From: Rhizobium sp. AQ_MP
GTDB taxonomy: Bacteria; Pseudomonadota; Alphaproteobacteria; Rhizobiales; Rhizobiaceae
NCBI RefSeq assembly: GCF_014237835.1
Contig: NZ_JACJVI010000015.1
Coordinates: 1-64,000, forward strand
Length of the DNA stretch: 64,000 nt
Direction of reading: 5' to 3'
A program made the position numbers and the translations under genes. The notes below the pieces were generated by a model. It saw only the letters and a program-made list of their open reading frames with translations. It was not told where the DNA came from and made no database searches. Shown here piece by piece: positions 9,814-19,133 of this stretch (position 1 is the first letter of the stretch; each line of letters starts with the position of its first letter).

Positions 9814-10376
9814 CGGAGGCGAGGAAGAAGGCGACACCGGTTTGGTGCGACCGCCGCCGCGCGTTGGTCTTACTGTGCGCCGTTGTGGCGACGATGTTTG
9901 TTGGGATGATTGGTCTTGGCACCGCAGGGTTCAGGATCAATCTCACCCCGAGTGAAGCCCTTGGCGTCTGGCGCATCCTGCCGCTCGATCGCAAGGTCGA
10001 GATCAATGACCTTGTCTTCGTGTGTGCACCAGATACCGACGCCATGCGCGCGGCGCGTGCGCGTGGCTATCTTCGCCGGGGTCTGTGTGCCGGCGGCTTT
10101 GCGCCGCTGATCAAGACGGTCGTTGCGAGATCGGGTCAACACATCGAGATCGAGGATCAGGTTCGCATTGACGGCCAGGTCCTCCTGCACTCAGGGCTTC
10201 ACCCAAGAGACGCTCGAGGCCGGCAACTGATGCCGTTTGCTGGCGGTACAATCCCGCCTGGATCCGTCTATCTGCACTCGGATTTCCCGGCATCCTTCGA
10301 CTCCCGGTATTTCGGGCCCGTTCCGGCCAACAATATTCTCGGCCTGGCGAAAAAGGTGTGGACCTATGCACCATGA
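9810..10376 (+). CDS. traF: Conjugal transfer signal peptidase TraF
   Basis: A 188-residue S26-family peptidase that, by homology to RP4 and Ti TraF, matures or cyclises the TrbC pilin in the periplasm. One N-terminal membrane segment (about 15-37) precedes the catalytic Ser region TPSEALGVWR; the catalytic Lys is in IKTVVARSGQ; the C-terminal SRYFGPV motif is typical. The ATG overlaps the traA stop by 4 bp, and the end overlaps traB by 11 bp. Confidence 0.92.
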   Translation: MTEARKKATPVWCDRRRALVLLCAVVATMFVGMIGLGTAGFRINLTPSEALGVWRILPLDRKVEINDLVFVCAPDTDAMRAARARGYLRRGLCAGGFAPLIKTVVARSGQHIEIEDQVRIDGQVLLHSGLHPRDARGRQLMPFAGGTIPPGSVYLHSDFPASFDSRYFGPVPANNILGLAKKVWTYAP

Positions 10377-11538
10377 TCATCTGCGTGGATCTTCGCTTTT
10401 GCTGGGCTCGGTTGCGGCAGGGTGGCTCGGCTGGAGCGGCGACCTCCTGTCACTTCCGCTCGCAGCTGGTTTCCCGCTGCTCTGGTCGCATGCGAAAACG
10501 AGGGCGCAAGCGTTGACCGTTTCTGCCGCCTATTTCATGAGCGCGTCGCGGGGTCTGCCTGAGGGCGTTGCCAATTATTATGCATCAGACATCTGGCCTG
10601 GTCTGCTCCTCTGGCTGATTGCTTCTACTGGCTTCGTGCTGGTGCACACGGCGCTCTGGACCGATCGTCCTGGTTGGCGAAAACCACTTCGCTTCCTGAT
10701 TGCCTGTGTGATTATGGCCGTTCCTCCCCTGGGAATACTGGGTTGGGCTCATCCGATCACGGCAGCGGGTGTTCTGTTTCCAGCTTGGGGTTGGTGGGGA
10801 TTGCTGGCAATGATGCTCATTCTCTTGCTCATGACCATGCGGAATTGGCTTATAGCGGTGATAGTCTCTGCAGGATTTTGGCTCTCATCATCTGCTATCG
10901 CGACCGAGAGTGCGCAGCCAGCTTTGTGGCACGGAATTGATCTGGAAATGGGTGTCTCGCTTGGTCGGGATCAAAGTCTGGAGCGACAAGGCGTCTTGAT
11001 GGCAATCATTCACCGCTCTGTCTCGCAGCATGCCTCGCGAACCGTTGTCGTCCTCCCGGAAAGTGCGCTTGGCTTCTGGACGCCGGCCATTGCTCGTCTG
11101 TGGCAAAGAGAGCTGTCAGGGACGGCGATCACAGTGATCGCTGGCACGGTGGTCGTTGACGCAGACGGCTACGACAATGTGCTGGTTTCGTTGAATGCGT
11201 CCGGTAGTGCCATTGTGTATCGTCAACGGATGCCGGTCCCTGGCTCGATGTGGCAGCCGTGGCTTAAGGTCCTTGGCGATCGAGGCGGCGCTCGGGCGCA
11301 TTCCTTTGCCAACCCGATCGTTCATGTCGACCATACAAGGATCGCCCCCTTGATGTGCTATGAACAACTCATCGTCTGGCCTGTCATTCATTCCATGCTG
11401 CATGATCCAGATTTGATTGTTGCGCCTGCCAATGTCTGGTGGACCCGTGGCACCTCGATCATGAATATTCAACGTACGAGTGCCACGGCATGGGCGCGCC
11501 TCTTTGGCAAACCCCTCATCACGGCCTTCAACCAGTAG
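10366..11538 (+). CDS. traB: Conjugal transfer protein TraB (nitrilase-fold membrane protein)
   Basis: A 390-residue protein with about six N-terminal hydrophobic segments and a C-terminal carbon-nitrogen-hydrolase-like domain, the arrangement of Ti-plasmid TraB and of Lnt acyltransferases. The catalytic Glu is in VVLPESALGFW and the Cys in LMCYEQLIVWP. The segment where the family Lys should fall reads YRQRMPVPGSMW. TraB raises transfer efficiency in pTi, but its reaction is not settled. It ends the traAFB unit; traH, which follows in pTi, is not seen here. Confidence 0.88.
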   Translation: MHHDHLRGSSLLLGSVAAGWLGWSGDLLSLPLAAGFPLLWSHAKTRAQALTVSAAYFMSASRGLPEGVANYYASDIWPGLLLWLIASTGFVLVHTALWTDRPGWRKPLRFLIACVIMAVPPLGILGWAHPITAAGVLFPAWGWWGLLAMMLILLLMTMRNWLIAVIVSAGFWLSSSAIATESAQPALWHGIDLEMGVSLGRDQSLERQGVLMAIIHRSVSQHASRTVVVLPESALGFWTPAIARLWQRELSGTAITVIAGTVVVDADGYDNVLVSLNASGSAIVYRQRMPVPGSMWQPWLKVLGDRGGARAHSFANPIVHVDHTRIAPLMCYEQLIVWPVIHSMLHDPDLIVAPANVWWTRGTSIMNIQRTSATAWARLFGKPLITAFNQ

Positions 11539-11592
11539 CCAAGACGAACTTCCGATATCAGTCGCGAACTCGGCGAGATTTCACCTAGATCG

Positions 11593-12297
11593 TCAGATGA
11601 GCTTCATGTCTTTTGCGTTTGCCACCAGTTGCGCGACCGTGGCTGCCCCGAGTTTAGAGCGTGCGGTGTCCAGATAGGACTGAACGGTCCGGTGCGACAG
11701 CTGTGTGAGTGTCCCCGTTTCGATGGCGGTTTTCCCCTTGGCTGCCCAGATCAGGCAGAGGCGTTCACGTGAAGACAACGGCCTGGCAGGAACTTGGGGC
11801 ACGGTTTGTCGGAGCTCCTTCAGGCGGTGATGAAGCTCCATCAGAAGGGGGACACCATCGCTCAATTCCAGGGTCCCAGGTCTCCAGTAATCGCCATGAG
11901 AACTTGCAAAGCTCAAGATTAGCTGCCGGTCAAAACTCGTCCTGGCTGAGATCGCCAGACCGTGGGTGATGCCGTGCTCAATGGCATCGCTCGCGAAATG
12001 GCGCAACTTGGCGTCCCTCGAATGAAGCCAGCCGGTGGCCGACCATATGAAGGTGCCACTGCTGCGTTTCGCCTGACGGACGACAGGGTCGAGGCAAGCA
12101 AGATTGTTTTTGAGATAAAGGTCCTGCCAGTCTGTCGGAAAGGTGCCAAAATAGTCTCGGCTGCCCCCTTCAAGACCAAGATAGGCGTGATAGTCGAAAC
12201 CATTACAGTTCGCAAAAGACGTCAGAGCTTGCGAGAGGGCGCTGTCACAGACTGCTGCGTCCAGGCAGTCAAGAAGCATCCGAAACTGCATGACCAT
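11593..12297 (-). CDS. traR: TraR-type LuxR quorum-sensing regulator, copy 1
   Basis: A 234-residue protein, the same length as Ti-plasmid TraR. The N-terminal autoinducer-binding domain contains the family pocket pattern (PTDWQDLYLKNNLACLDPVV). The C-terminal LuxR helix-turn-helix starts at PLSSRERLCLIWAAKGKTA. It would bind an acyl-HSL, dimerise and activate tra/trb/rep promoters. The start at 12297 gives the family length. It faces traB tail to tail, as in some rhizobial plasmids. No traM antiactivator gene is adjacent. A second TraR-like gene lies at 36.4 kb. Confidence 0.88.
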   Translation of the reverse strand: MVMQFRMLLDCLDAAVCDSALSQALTSFANCNGFDYHAYLGLEGGSRDYFGTFPTDWQDLYLKNNLACLDPVVRQAKRSSGTFIWSATGWLHSRDAKLRHFASDAIEHGITHGLAISARTSFDRQLILSFASSHGDYWRPGTLELSDGVPLLMELHHRLKELRQTVPQVPARPLSSRERLCLIWAAKGKTAIETGTLTQLSHRTVQSYLDTARSKLGAATVAQLVANAKDMKLI

Positions 12298-12723
12298 GTT
12301 GGACCCTTTCCTATGCAGCCTCACCGAGCCAGTCGGCTCAGCGATGTTTGTTGGCCGGCAGATTCTTCCACGAATTCGACCGTGATGCGATGTGGGCTTG
12401 GGGTACAAATCTGCATTATTGGGTAGCAACCGTCACCAGCGTGTCGCCAGGCTTCAACGCTTGGAGTTGGAACCGCCTGTGTCATCATTTTCGCTCGCCG
12501 CTTCGTCTGAGCGTGTTTTGTCGTCCTGCGCCATGAGCAAAATTTAGCCTAGGACCGCGATATGGTCGGCTTCCCGATTGCTGTCGTGGGACAGGGCATG
12601 GCAGTTGTTAACGTGATCATTTGTTCTTCCCTGACGATGAATCTGCCGCCTTCGATATTAGACCCCCTGTGCTCGCCGCTGCATCTTTTGGTTGGGAACA
12701 ACCAGAAGAGAGCGAGAACTGCC
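12298..12723. other. Intergenic region between divergent traR and the polyamine-type ABC operon
   Basis: No gene is supported. It holds the outward promoters of traR and the transporter operon. A TraR-box-like sequence GGTACAAATCTGCATT lies about 105-120 bp upstream of the traR start (about 12402-12417). Confidence 0.5.
12401..12418. promoter_or_regulatory. Candidate TraR-box-like site upstream of traR
   Basis: The sequence around GGTACAAATCTGCAT matches 11 of 18 positions of the Agrobacterium TraR box by hand alignment. It shares the string TACAAATCTG with a site upstream of traI near 47.5 kb. Recurrence next to two quorum-sensing genes is the main support. Confidence 0.35.
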
Positions 12724-13770
12724 ATGGACATGCGACGTGTGATCGTCGGTCTTTTTCCGTTGATTGGTTTTGTGGGTGATGCGGGTTCGGTGGCTGCGGA
12801 TCAGCTCGTGCTGAACAGCTATGGCGGCCCCTATGAGGAGATCATCCGTTCGCGGATTATCGAGCCGTTTGAAGCCGAGACGGGTATTCGTGTTGTGTAT
12901 GACGCTGTCGGCTCATCGTCGCAGGATTATGCAAAAATCAAGGCAACGGGTGGCAAGCCAGGCTTCGATGTCGTCGTGATGACGGCCGCCCAGGCTTTGC
13001 AGGGATGCAAGGACGGTCTGTTGGAAGAACTACCGAGTGACGTGATCAAAGAACTGGCTCATCTGTCTTCACGTATTGCGGACGCTGCCGGGCCTTGTGG
13101 CGCTGTGCATGAAGTCCAGTACATGTCGCTGCTCTATCGGACCGATCACATCGAGGGCGTACCGTCGTCATGGAGCCTGCTCCTCGATCCTGCGCTGTCG
13201 CGTCGGGTGATCCTGCCGACCTTTCAGAACGTCATGGCCGTCAATCTCCTTCAGGTGATGTCCGTCATGAATGGCGGCGGACTGGTCGACAATCTCGATC
13301 CAGGTTTTGCCGCCATGGCTGCTATTGCGCGCCAGTCGATCGGCTTCGAGCAGTCCTCGGCACTGCTTGAAAGCTACATCAAGGACGGCTCGGTCTGGGC
13401 CATGCCATTCTGGAACGGACGGGCGCAGCTGCTGGTGGATTCCGGTGCACCCGTCGATTATGTCCGGCCGTCGGAAGGCACGATCCCGTTGATTGCGACG
13501 CTCAGCGTGCCCGTCGGTGCTGAAAACAAGGAAGCGGCCTATCGATTCATCGACTTCTTCCTTCGAAAATCCAGCCAGGAGGCCTGGGTCGCAGGTTATC
13601 GTGTCGGCAGCGCTCGCACGGATATCGATGTCCCTGACGAGCTTCGTGATCGCCAGATCACTGAGGCAGAGCTCGATCAACTGCATCTGCCCGACCTTTC
13701 CGTGATGGCCGAGCGCATGCCCGAATGGTCTCAGCGCTGGGACCGCGACGTCGTTCCGGCGGCGAGGTAA
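12724..13770 (+). CDS. ABC transporter substrate-binding protein, polyamine (PotD) type
   Basis: A 348-residue periplasmic binding protein. The ATG at 12724 is preceded by AGAGAGCGAGA and opens a signal peptide (MDMRRVIVGLFPLIGFVGDA, cleavage near SVAAD). The mature part begins LVLNSYGGPYEEIIRSRII, typical of the spermidine/putrescine and related compound family. It delivers its ligand to the permeases encoded immediately downstream. The ligand cannot be read from sequence; this family also takes up opines, aminophosphonates and other amines. Confidence 0.88.
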   Translation: MDMRRVIVGLFPLIGFVGDAGSVAADQLVLNSYGGPYEEIIRSRIIEPFEAETGIRVVYDAVGSSSQDYAKIKATGGKPGFDVVVMTAAQALQGCKDGLLEELPSDVIKELAHLSSRIADAAGPCGAVHEVQYMSLLYRTDHIEGVPSSWSLLLDPALSRRVILPTFQNVMAVNLLQVMSVMNGGGLVDNLDPGFAAMAAIARQSIGFEQSSALLESYIKDGSVWAMPFWNGRAQLLVDSGAPVDYVRPSEGTIPLIATLSVPVGAENKEAAYRFIDFFLRKSSQEAWVAGYRVGSARTDIDVPDELRDRQITEAELDQLHLPDLSVMAERMPEWSQRWDRDVVPAAR

Positions 13771-13774
13771 TCCC

Positions 13775-14677
13775 ATGGCCAATACTGTTTCTCTTGTCCT
13801 GCCGGCGAGGCATTCGCCGGCAGTCGGGCCAGCGCATATCTATCTTGCGCTCTCCCCTTCTGTTTTCATGCTGCTGATCTTCTTTGCGCTTCCCATGGGC
13901 ATGATGATCGGGCTCAGTTTTACCGATCCAGTATCCGGTCTGCCGTCACTGGCGAGCTATCAGCGCTTCCTGACCGATGGGCTTTCGCTTCCTGGCATTC
14001 TTCGGACTGTGAGCATGTCGCTGTGTGTTGCGGTCTGCGTCACGGTGCTTGGCTATCCCGTTGCCTATTATCTGGCGCGGGCCAGGGGGCGGACGCGTGC
14101 GCTGGTCTTCGCCTTGGCGCTGGCACCCGAGCTTGCGGGTGTCGTTCTTCGCACCTATGGCTGGCTGATCATTCTGGAAGATCGCGGCTTCCTCAATGAT
14201 GCGCTTTTGCATCTTGGGCTGATTGCCTCTCCCCTGCCCTTGTCGAAGAACATGTTCGCGGTCGTCGTCGGCCTCACCCATGTGGTGCTGCCCTTCGGCA
14301 TCCTGTCCCTGATGACCAGCATTCAGGGGATCGATCCCAATCTGGAACGGGCAGCGCAAGTGCTGGGTGCTTCGCGTGCAAGCGTCATGCGCCATGTCGT
14401 GCTGCCGCTTTCCTTACCCGGCATCATCAGTTCACTTTTAATCGCCTTCACCATGACAGCCAGTGCCTATGCCACCCCTGCCCTGCTGGGCGGTGCAGGC
14501 TTCAAGGTCATCGCCACGATGATCGCCGAGCAGGTGCTGTTTTATGTCAACTGGCCGTTTGCGGCCGTCATGGCCAACGTACTTTTCTTGATGATGCTCG
14601 GGGTGTCCTATCTCGGGATCCGCTTTGAGGCACGCCGACGCTTGAGGCTGAGTGGCCGGGGAGGAGTGACGTCATGA
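13775..14677 (+). CDS. ABC transporter permease, PotB type
   Basis: A 300-residue inner-membrane permease with about six hydrophobic segments and the inner-loop motif EAA-like ERAAQVLGASRASVMRHVVLP that docks the ATPase. It begins 4 bp after the substrate-binding gene and overlaps the next permease by 4 bp, so the transporter genes are co-translated. Together with the next gene it forms the channel of a polyamine-type importer. Confidence 0.9.
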   Translation: MANTVSLVLPARHSPAVGPAHIYLALSPSVFMLLIFFALPMGMMIGLSFTDPVSGLPSLASYQRFLTDGLSLPGILRTVSMSLCVAVCVTVLGYPVAYYLARARGRTRALVFALALAPELAGVVLRTYGWLIILEDRGFLNDALLHLGLIASPLPLSKNMFAVVVGLTHVVLPFGILSLMTSIQGIDPNLERAAQVLGASRASVMRHVVLPLSLPGIISSLLIAFTMTASAYATPALLGGAGFKVIATMIAEQVLFYVNWPFAAVMANVLFLMMLGVSYLGIRFEARRRLRLSGRGGVTS

Positions 14678-15477
14678 ACCGGATTTCCAGTTTCCTGTTT
14701 TGGGTTGCGCTTGTGGCAGTGCTTGTCTTCATCACCTTGCCGATCATCGTTGTTCTTGCTGCCTCGTTCAGCCCGACCTCCGAGGTGACACTCGATCCGC
14801 GCGACTGGACGCTTCGCTGGTATGCGGATCTCGTCCATCCACGCTGGCTTGAACCTTTCTGGCTGAGCGTCAAGATTGCCGTGATCGTCAGTGCGATCAG
14901 CGGATTGGCGGGACTTATGGCTGCCTACGCCATCGTTTTCGAGCGCTTCCCGAAGAGCGATGTCGTCATGTCCTTCCTCTTGTCACCGCTCTCTGTACCG
15001 CAGATCGTCAAGGGTGTGGCGGTTGTCCTGTTCATCTCGCAACTTGGGTTGCAGCAGTTTCTCGGGACGGAAGCCCTCATTGCAGCTCATGTGGTCCTGA
15101 CATTGCCCTTCGTCACCCGCATGGTGGCCGGATCGATCGCCAATTTCGACCGAGGGCTCGATCAGGCGGCCCAGATACTGGGTGCCGGTCGCTTTGATCG
15201 GTTGCGTTACATCCTGCTGCCTCTGATCAAGCCGGGGCTTTTGTCGGGCGTCACCTTCGCCTTCATCATTTCCTTCAACAACATTCCACTGTCCGTCTTC
15301 CTGGTCCGGCCGGGAGACACCACGCTGCCGATCAAGGTGATCAATCACCTGGAATACAGCCTCGATCCGGTCATGGCGGCCGTTAATGTCGCCTCGATGA
15401 TCTTCATCCTGGCGGCCATCTTCATTTTTGAGAAAATCGGCGGCTTTTCCGCCCAACTGCATGGGGGAAGCAAATGA
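14674..15477 (+). CDS. ABC transporter permease, PotC type
   Basis: A 267-residue permease, partner of the preceding one, with six predicted membrane segments and the docking motif DQAAQILGAGRFDRLRYILL. The NNIPLSVFL segment near the C-terminus is typical of PotC-like proteins. The start (ATGA) overlaps the upstream stop, and the end overlaps the ATPase start by 4 bp. Confidence 0.9.
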   Translation: MNRISSFLFWVALVAVLVFITLPIIVVLAASFSPTSEVTLDPRDWTLRWYADLVHPRWLEPFWLSVKIAVIVSAISGLAGLMAAYAIVFERFPKSDVVMSFLLSPLSVPQIVKGVAVVLFISQLGLQQFLGTEALIAAHVVLTLPFVTRMVAGSIANFDRGLDQAAQILGAGRFDRLRYILLPLIKPGLLSGVTFAFIISFNNIPLSVFLVRPGDTTLPIKVINHLEYSLDPVMAAVNVASMIFILAAIFIFEKIGGFSAQLHGGSK

Positions 15478-16559
15478 CTGCTCTCGACATCGAACTGCAA
15501 TCCATCACGAAATCCTATGGCACCGTACCTGTTGTCCGGGATCTCAGCCTTTCTGTCCCGCGTGGTGAATTCGTCAGCATCCTGGGCCCGTCCGGCTGCG
15601 GCAAGACCACGACCCTCAACATGATCGCCGGCTTTGCGACGCCGTCTTCCGGGGACATCAGGATTCGCGGCAAGAGCCAGGTGCGCGTCTCGCCCGAGCA
15701 CCGCAATATTGGCCTCGTCTTCCAGAATTATGCGCTTTTCCCGCATATGACCGTGGCCGAGAATGTTGGTTTCGGTCTCAAGATGCGCAAAGTGCCAAAG
15801 GTAGAGGTGGCGGGCCGCATCGCCGAGGCTTTGGAGAGCGTGCATCTCTCCGGTTATGCCGAGCGCTATCCCCGCGAGCTTTCCGGTGGCCAGCAGCAGC
15901 GCGTAGCTCTTGCGCGCGCGATTGCACCACGTCCCTCTGTCCTTCTTCTCGATGAGCCTTTGTCCAATCTCGACCTGAAGCTTCGCGAAGCCATGCGCAT
16001 CGAATTGAAGGAGATCCAGGCCGCACTTGGCATGACCTTCGTCTACGTCACCCATGACCAGGAAGAGGCCATGGCCATGTCTGACCGAATTGTCGTGATG
16101 TGGGGCGGAGAAATCGCGCAAGAAGGGCGGCCAGGCGAGATCTACCGCAATCCGAAGTCGCGTTTCGTCGCGGATTTCATCGGGCGATCGAACCTGATCC
16201 CCTTTTCCTCTTGGAAGGCGTCTCTGCACGGAACCGAGGTCATGCTCGATTACAGTGGGCTGACGTTGATTTCGGCGAAGAAGAAGGTGACACCTGAGAC
16301 CGGCTTTATCTGTATTCGTCCTGAAAATCTCCATCTGGTGACAGAGGCCGGCGCGCTCGCCGGGTGCGTAAATCGGCTTTCGGGGCGCTTGAGACGAATT
16401 GTCGATCTCGGCGCCCAGCTGGAGCTTACGGTCGAACTGGCGCCCGGACTTTCGGTCGCGCTTGTTCTGACCTCCTCTCAGACCGACGATCTGCCCGAGC
16501 TTGGCGCTGTGCTGCACATGGTGGTGGCGCCTGAGGATGTGCAGCTGCTTTCCCACTGA
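15474..16559 (+). CDS. ABC transporter ATP-binding protein, PotA type
   Basis: A 361-residue ATPase energising the importer. It has Walker [10 protein letters not shown] (about 39-47), Q-loop [10 protein letters not shown], signature [15 protein letters not shown], Walker [13 protein letters not shown] and the H-loop [12 protein letters not shown]-terminal TOBE-like regulatory domain follows ([10 protein letters not shown]). It is the last transporter gene; an inverted repeat follows its stop. Confidence 0.93.
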   Translation: MTALDIELQSITKSYGTVPVVRDLSLSVPRGEFVSILGPSGCGKTTTLNMIAGFATPSSGDIRIRGKSQVRVSPEHRNIGLVFQNYALFPHMTVAENVGFGLKMRKVPKVEVAGRIAEALESVHLSGYAERYPRELSGGQQQRVALARAIAPRPSVLLLDEPLSNLDLKLREAMRIELKEIQAALGMTFVYVTHDQEEAMAMSDRIVVMWGGEIAQEGRPGEIYRNPKSRFVADFIGRSNLIPFSSWKASLHGTEVMLDYSGLTLISAKKKVTPETGFICIRPENLHLVTEAGALAGCVNRLSGRLRRIVDLGAQLELTVELAPGLSVALVLTSSQTDDLPELGAVLHMVVAPEDVQLLSH

Positions 16560-16569
16560 AATTGCAAAT

Positions 16570-16600
16570 GATCGGCCGCGCCAATCAATCGTGGCCGATC
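16570..16600. repeat. Inverted repeat between transporter and dioxygenase genes
   Basis: Perfect 8-bp arms GATCGGCC and GGCCGATC are separated by 15 bases, 10 bp after the ATPase stop. No T-run follows, so this is either an mRNA-stabilising or processing stem, or an operator for the downstream dioxygenase unit. Confidence 0.55.
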
Positions 16601-16699
16601 ACTATTGGAGCGCCGGGCAAGCACCGGCCTAGGGTTTGACAACGGCTGATTGCCGTATCGGTTGAGGGCCTCCTCACCGCATCTCAAGGAGACAGGACC

Positions 16700-17566
16700 A
16701 TGATGCTCAAGGAAAAAATCCACGCGACGCAAAACTCCACCAATGTCTGCGCCGAGGTAGAGGGATTCGATTTTCAGAATTATGATGACCGGGATATCGC
16801 GGAGCTGCGCAGGCTCTGGCTCGAATATGGTGTGCTGCGGTTCAAGCGTACTCAAATCAGCGACGCCGATCAGGTGCGGTTTTCCCGTCATTTCGGGGAC
16901 TTCGTCATCCATCCCAAGCAGCTGCAGGAGGGAGGACACCCGACCCACCCGGAGATCCTCGTCATCTCGAACCAGATGAAGGACGGCAAGCCGAGCGGTG
17001 CACTCGGCAATAGCGAGGCCACCTGGCATACCGACACCTGGTTCTACGAGCGCCCGCCGGCCGGCGCCATCCTGCGGGCCATCCAGGTCCCGCCTTCAGG
17101 TGGAGACACTTACTTCCTCTCCACCTATCTCGCCTATGAGAGCCTGCCAGAGGCGCTGAAGAAGGCCATCACGGGCCGGCAGATCTTCTTCCAGAACGTC
17201 TATGACAAGACCGGCAAGCTTCGCCTCAACAAGCAGGAGCCGACCAGCAGGGATTTTCGGGAATGGGATGGGGTGGTGCATCCGCTGGTCCGCACCCATG
17301 GCGAGACCGGACGCAAGGCGCTTTATCTCGGGGGCACGATCGAGGGCGCCTGGATCGTCGGCATGCCGCAGGACGAGAGCTTCAGCCTGCTCGAGGAGCT
17401 TTGGGCGCACACCACCGGCCAGGGCGACATCTTCATCCAGTCTTGGGAGGAGGGCGACATCATGATGTGGGACAATCGCTGCACCATGCATCGGCGTGAT
17501 GGCTTCGACCCCAATACGATCCGGATCATGCATCGCACGACGACCTCGGGCGAACGCCCGGTCTGA
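16700..17566 (+). CDS. TauD/TfdA-family Fe(II)/2-oxoglutarate dioxygenase
   Basis: A 288-residue non-haem dioxygenase that would use 2-oxoglutarate and oxygen to oxidise a small substrate, often releasing an amine, sulfite or aldehyde. The iron triad is visible: H110 and D112 (WHTDTWF) and H264 (CTMHRRDGF). R279 (RIMHRTT) is the predicted 2-oxoglutarate-binding Arg. The length is standard. It follows the PotABCD-like transporter on the same strand, so the imported compound is its likely substrate. The sequence does not say which one; taurine itself is not implied. Confidence 0.9.
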   Translation: MMLKEKIHATQNSTNVCAEVEGFDFQNYDDRDIAELRRLWLEYGVLRFKRTQISDADQVRFSRHFGDFVIHPKQLQEGGHPTHPEILVISNQMKDGKPSGALGNSEATWHTDTWFYERPPAGAILRAIQVPPSGGDTYFLSTYLAYESLPEALKKAITGRQIFFQNVYDKTGKLRLNKQEPTSRDFREWDGVVHPLVRTHGETGRKALYLGGTIEGAWIVGMPQDESFSLLEELWAHTTGQGDIFIQSWEEGDIMMWDNRCTMHRRDGFDPNTIRIMHRTTTSGERPV

Positions 17567-17622
17567 GTGGGTCGGAGCGGCGAGATCTGAATAGGCGGGA
17601 AATGCGAGGGCAGGAGATGACG

Positions 17623-18276
17623 ATGCTGACAGACTATCAGGTGGAACCCAACCAGCCTCCTTTGTCGAAGGCGCTCATTGACCTGCTCTCGCAGACCGAG
17701 ACGGCCACTATCGGACATGTCGAACATTTGGGCTTCGTCGGTGAGGGCATAGTGCCGGTCATGCCTGCGCGCGTGTCAGGCCAGGCGCTCACCGTTGCCG
17801 CACCCGGTCGAGACGGCGCTGTAATCTACAAAGCCATCGACCTTGTACAGCCCGGCGACATCTTGGTCATTTCACGGGTCGACCGGGATGATATCGCCTG
17901 TGTTGGTGGTGGCGTTGCCCTTGCTGCGAAAGCGCGCGGGGCTGCAGCCATCATCATCGACGGGCCGGCAACCGATCTCGAGGAGATCGTATCGGTGGGC
18001 CTGCCTGTCTGGTGCCGTGGTCGCTCATCGCGAACCACCAATCGCAAGATTGCCGTCGGCGGCTCGATCAACGTGCCAATAGCCTGCGGGGCCGCCGCCG
18101 TGCTCCCAGGCTATGCCGTGCTCGCCGATCACGAAGGGGTATTCGTCGCCGAGCGGCAACGCATGGAAGTACTCGCCCGCTTCGCGATCGAGCGCCAGAA
18201 GCGTTCACTCCGATTGCGGGCTCACCTGGCTGACGGCCTTTCCATCTTTGCTTTTGAAAGTGATCCAGTTTCATGA
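17623..18276 (+). CDS. RraA / HMG-aldolase-fold protein lacking the usual catalytic Arg
   Basis: A 217-residue member of the RraA-like family, which includes class II 4-hydroxy-4-methyl-2-oxoglutarate/oxaloacetate aldolases. The fold signature is clear: QPGDILVISRV, GGGVALAAKARG and IIIDGPATDLEEI. Catalytic aldolases carry an Arg-Asp pair here; this protein has T117-D118, so aldolase activity is doubtful or altered. The start at 17623 is chosen because AGGAG sits 6 bp upstream; ATGs at 17602 and 17617 are alternatives. The stop overlaps the next gene by 4 bp. Confidence 0.82.
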   Translation: MLTDYQVEPNQPPLSKALIDLLSQTETATIGHVEHLGFVGEGIVPVMPARVSGQALTVAAPGRDGAVIYKAIDLVQPGDILVISRVDRDDIACVGGGVALAAKARGAAAIIIDGPATDLEEIVSVGLPVWCRGRSSRTTNRKIAVGGSINVPIACGAAAVLPGYAVLADHEGVFVAERQRMEVLARFAIERQKRSLRLRAHLADGLSIFAFESDPVS

Positions 18277-19133
18277 ACATCGCACTCATCCAGATGAACT
18301 CGCAGCCGGATCGTTCGGCCAATCTCGCCCAGGCTCTGCGTTTGATGCGCGACGCCTGTGCTGGGGCAAAGCCCGATCTCCTGGTCTTGCCGGAGCATTT
18401 CGACTGGACCGGTGGGACACCGGAGGAGAAGCGGCAGGCGGCTGATCTGGTGCCCGGTGGTGAGGCCTATGAAATGGTTCGGACCTTTGCCCGCGAGGCC
18501 GGTGTCGCCATTCATGCCGGCAGCCTGTTGGAGCACCGTCCCGATGCGAGTACGATTTTCAACACTTCTGTGGTCTTTGATGCCTCAGGGACGGAGATTG
18601 GCCGCTATCGCAAGATCCATCTCTTCGACATCACGGCACCAGATGGCAAAGTCTATGCTGAGTCAGCCGTGGTCGCAGCGGGAGATGGGCTGCTTGTCTA
18701 TGAGATAGGTGGGTTCAGGGTCGGTTGCGCGATCTGTTATGATCTGCGCTTTTCTCGGCTGTTTGATCATCTGGCAGGGTTGGATGTCGATCTGATCATC
18801 CTCCCAGCCGCCTTCACGCAGCAGACCGGTAGAGATCACTGGGAGGTCTTGTGCCGAGCCAGGGCGATCGAATTTCAGTGTTACTTCGTGGCTTGTGGCC
18901 AGTGTGGCAGTTACCGTGCTCCCAATGGTGAGGAGCGGGTGATGTTCGGGCATTCCATGGTGGTCGACCCCTGGGGACGTGTGATTGCAACGGCGGATCG
19001 GGAGATCGGCGTGATCAATGCTGTACTCGACCGGACAGTGGTCGAGAGGGTGCGTGAGATGATCCCCATGGCCGAGCATCGGCGGGATCTCAGGTCGATG
19101 TCGGTTGTGTCTACTTCGATGAATCGATCGTAG
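18273..19133 (+). CDS. Carbon-nitrogen hydrolase (nitrilase superfamily amidase)
   Basis: A 286-residue amidase-type enzyme of the nitrilase superfamily. The Glu-Lys-Cys triad is intact: E41 (LPEHFDW), K114 (YRKIHLF) and C155 (CAICYDLRF). Such enzymes hydrolyse amides, N-carbamoyl compounds or omega-amides to acid and ammonia. It overlaps the RraA-like gene by 4 bp, so transporter, dioxygenase, RraA-like protein and amidase read as one catabolic unit. The DLRFSRLF segment is omega-amidase-like, but the substrate is not determined. Confidence 0.9.
   Translation: MNIALIQMNSQPDRSANLAQALRLMRDACAGAKPDLLVLPEHFDWTGGTPEEKRQAADLVPGGEAYEMVRTFAREAGVAIHAGSLLEHRPDASTIFNTSVVFDASGTEIGRYRKIHLFDITAPDGKVYAESAVVAAGDGLLVYEIGGFRVGCAICYDLRFSRLFDHLAGLDVDLIILPAAFTQQTGRDHWEVLCRARAIEFQCYFVACGQCGSYRAPNGEERVMFGHSMVVDPWGRVIATADREIGVINAVLDRTVVERVREMIPMAEHRRDLRSMSVVSTSMNRS

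Noticed and set aside
15345-16556. 403-codon open frame on the minus strand opposite the PotA-type gene
   Set aside because: A mirror of a high-GC ATPase gene; composition and lack of motifs show it is a shadow.
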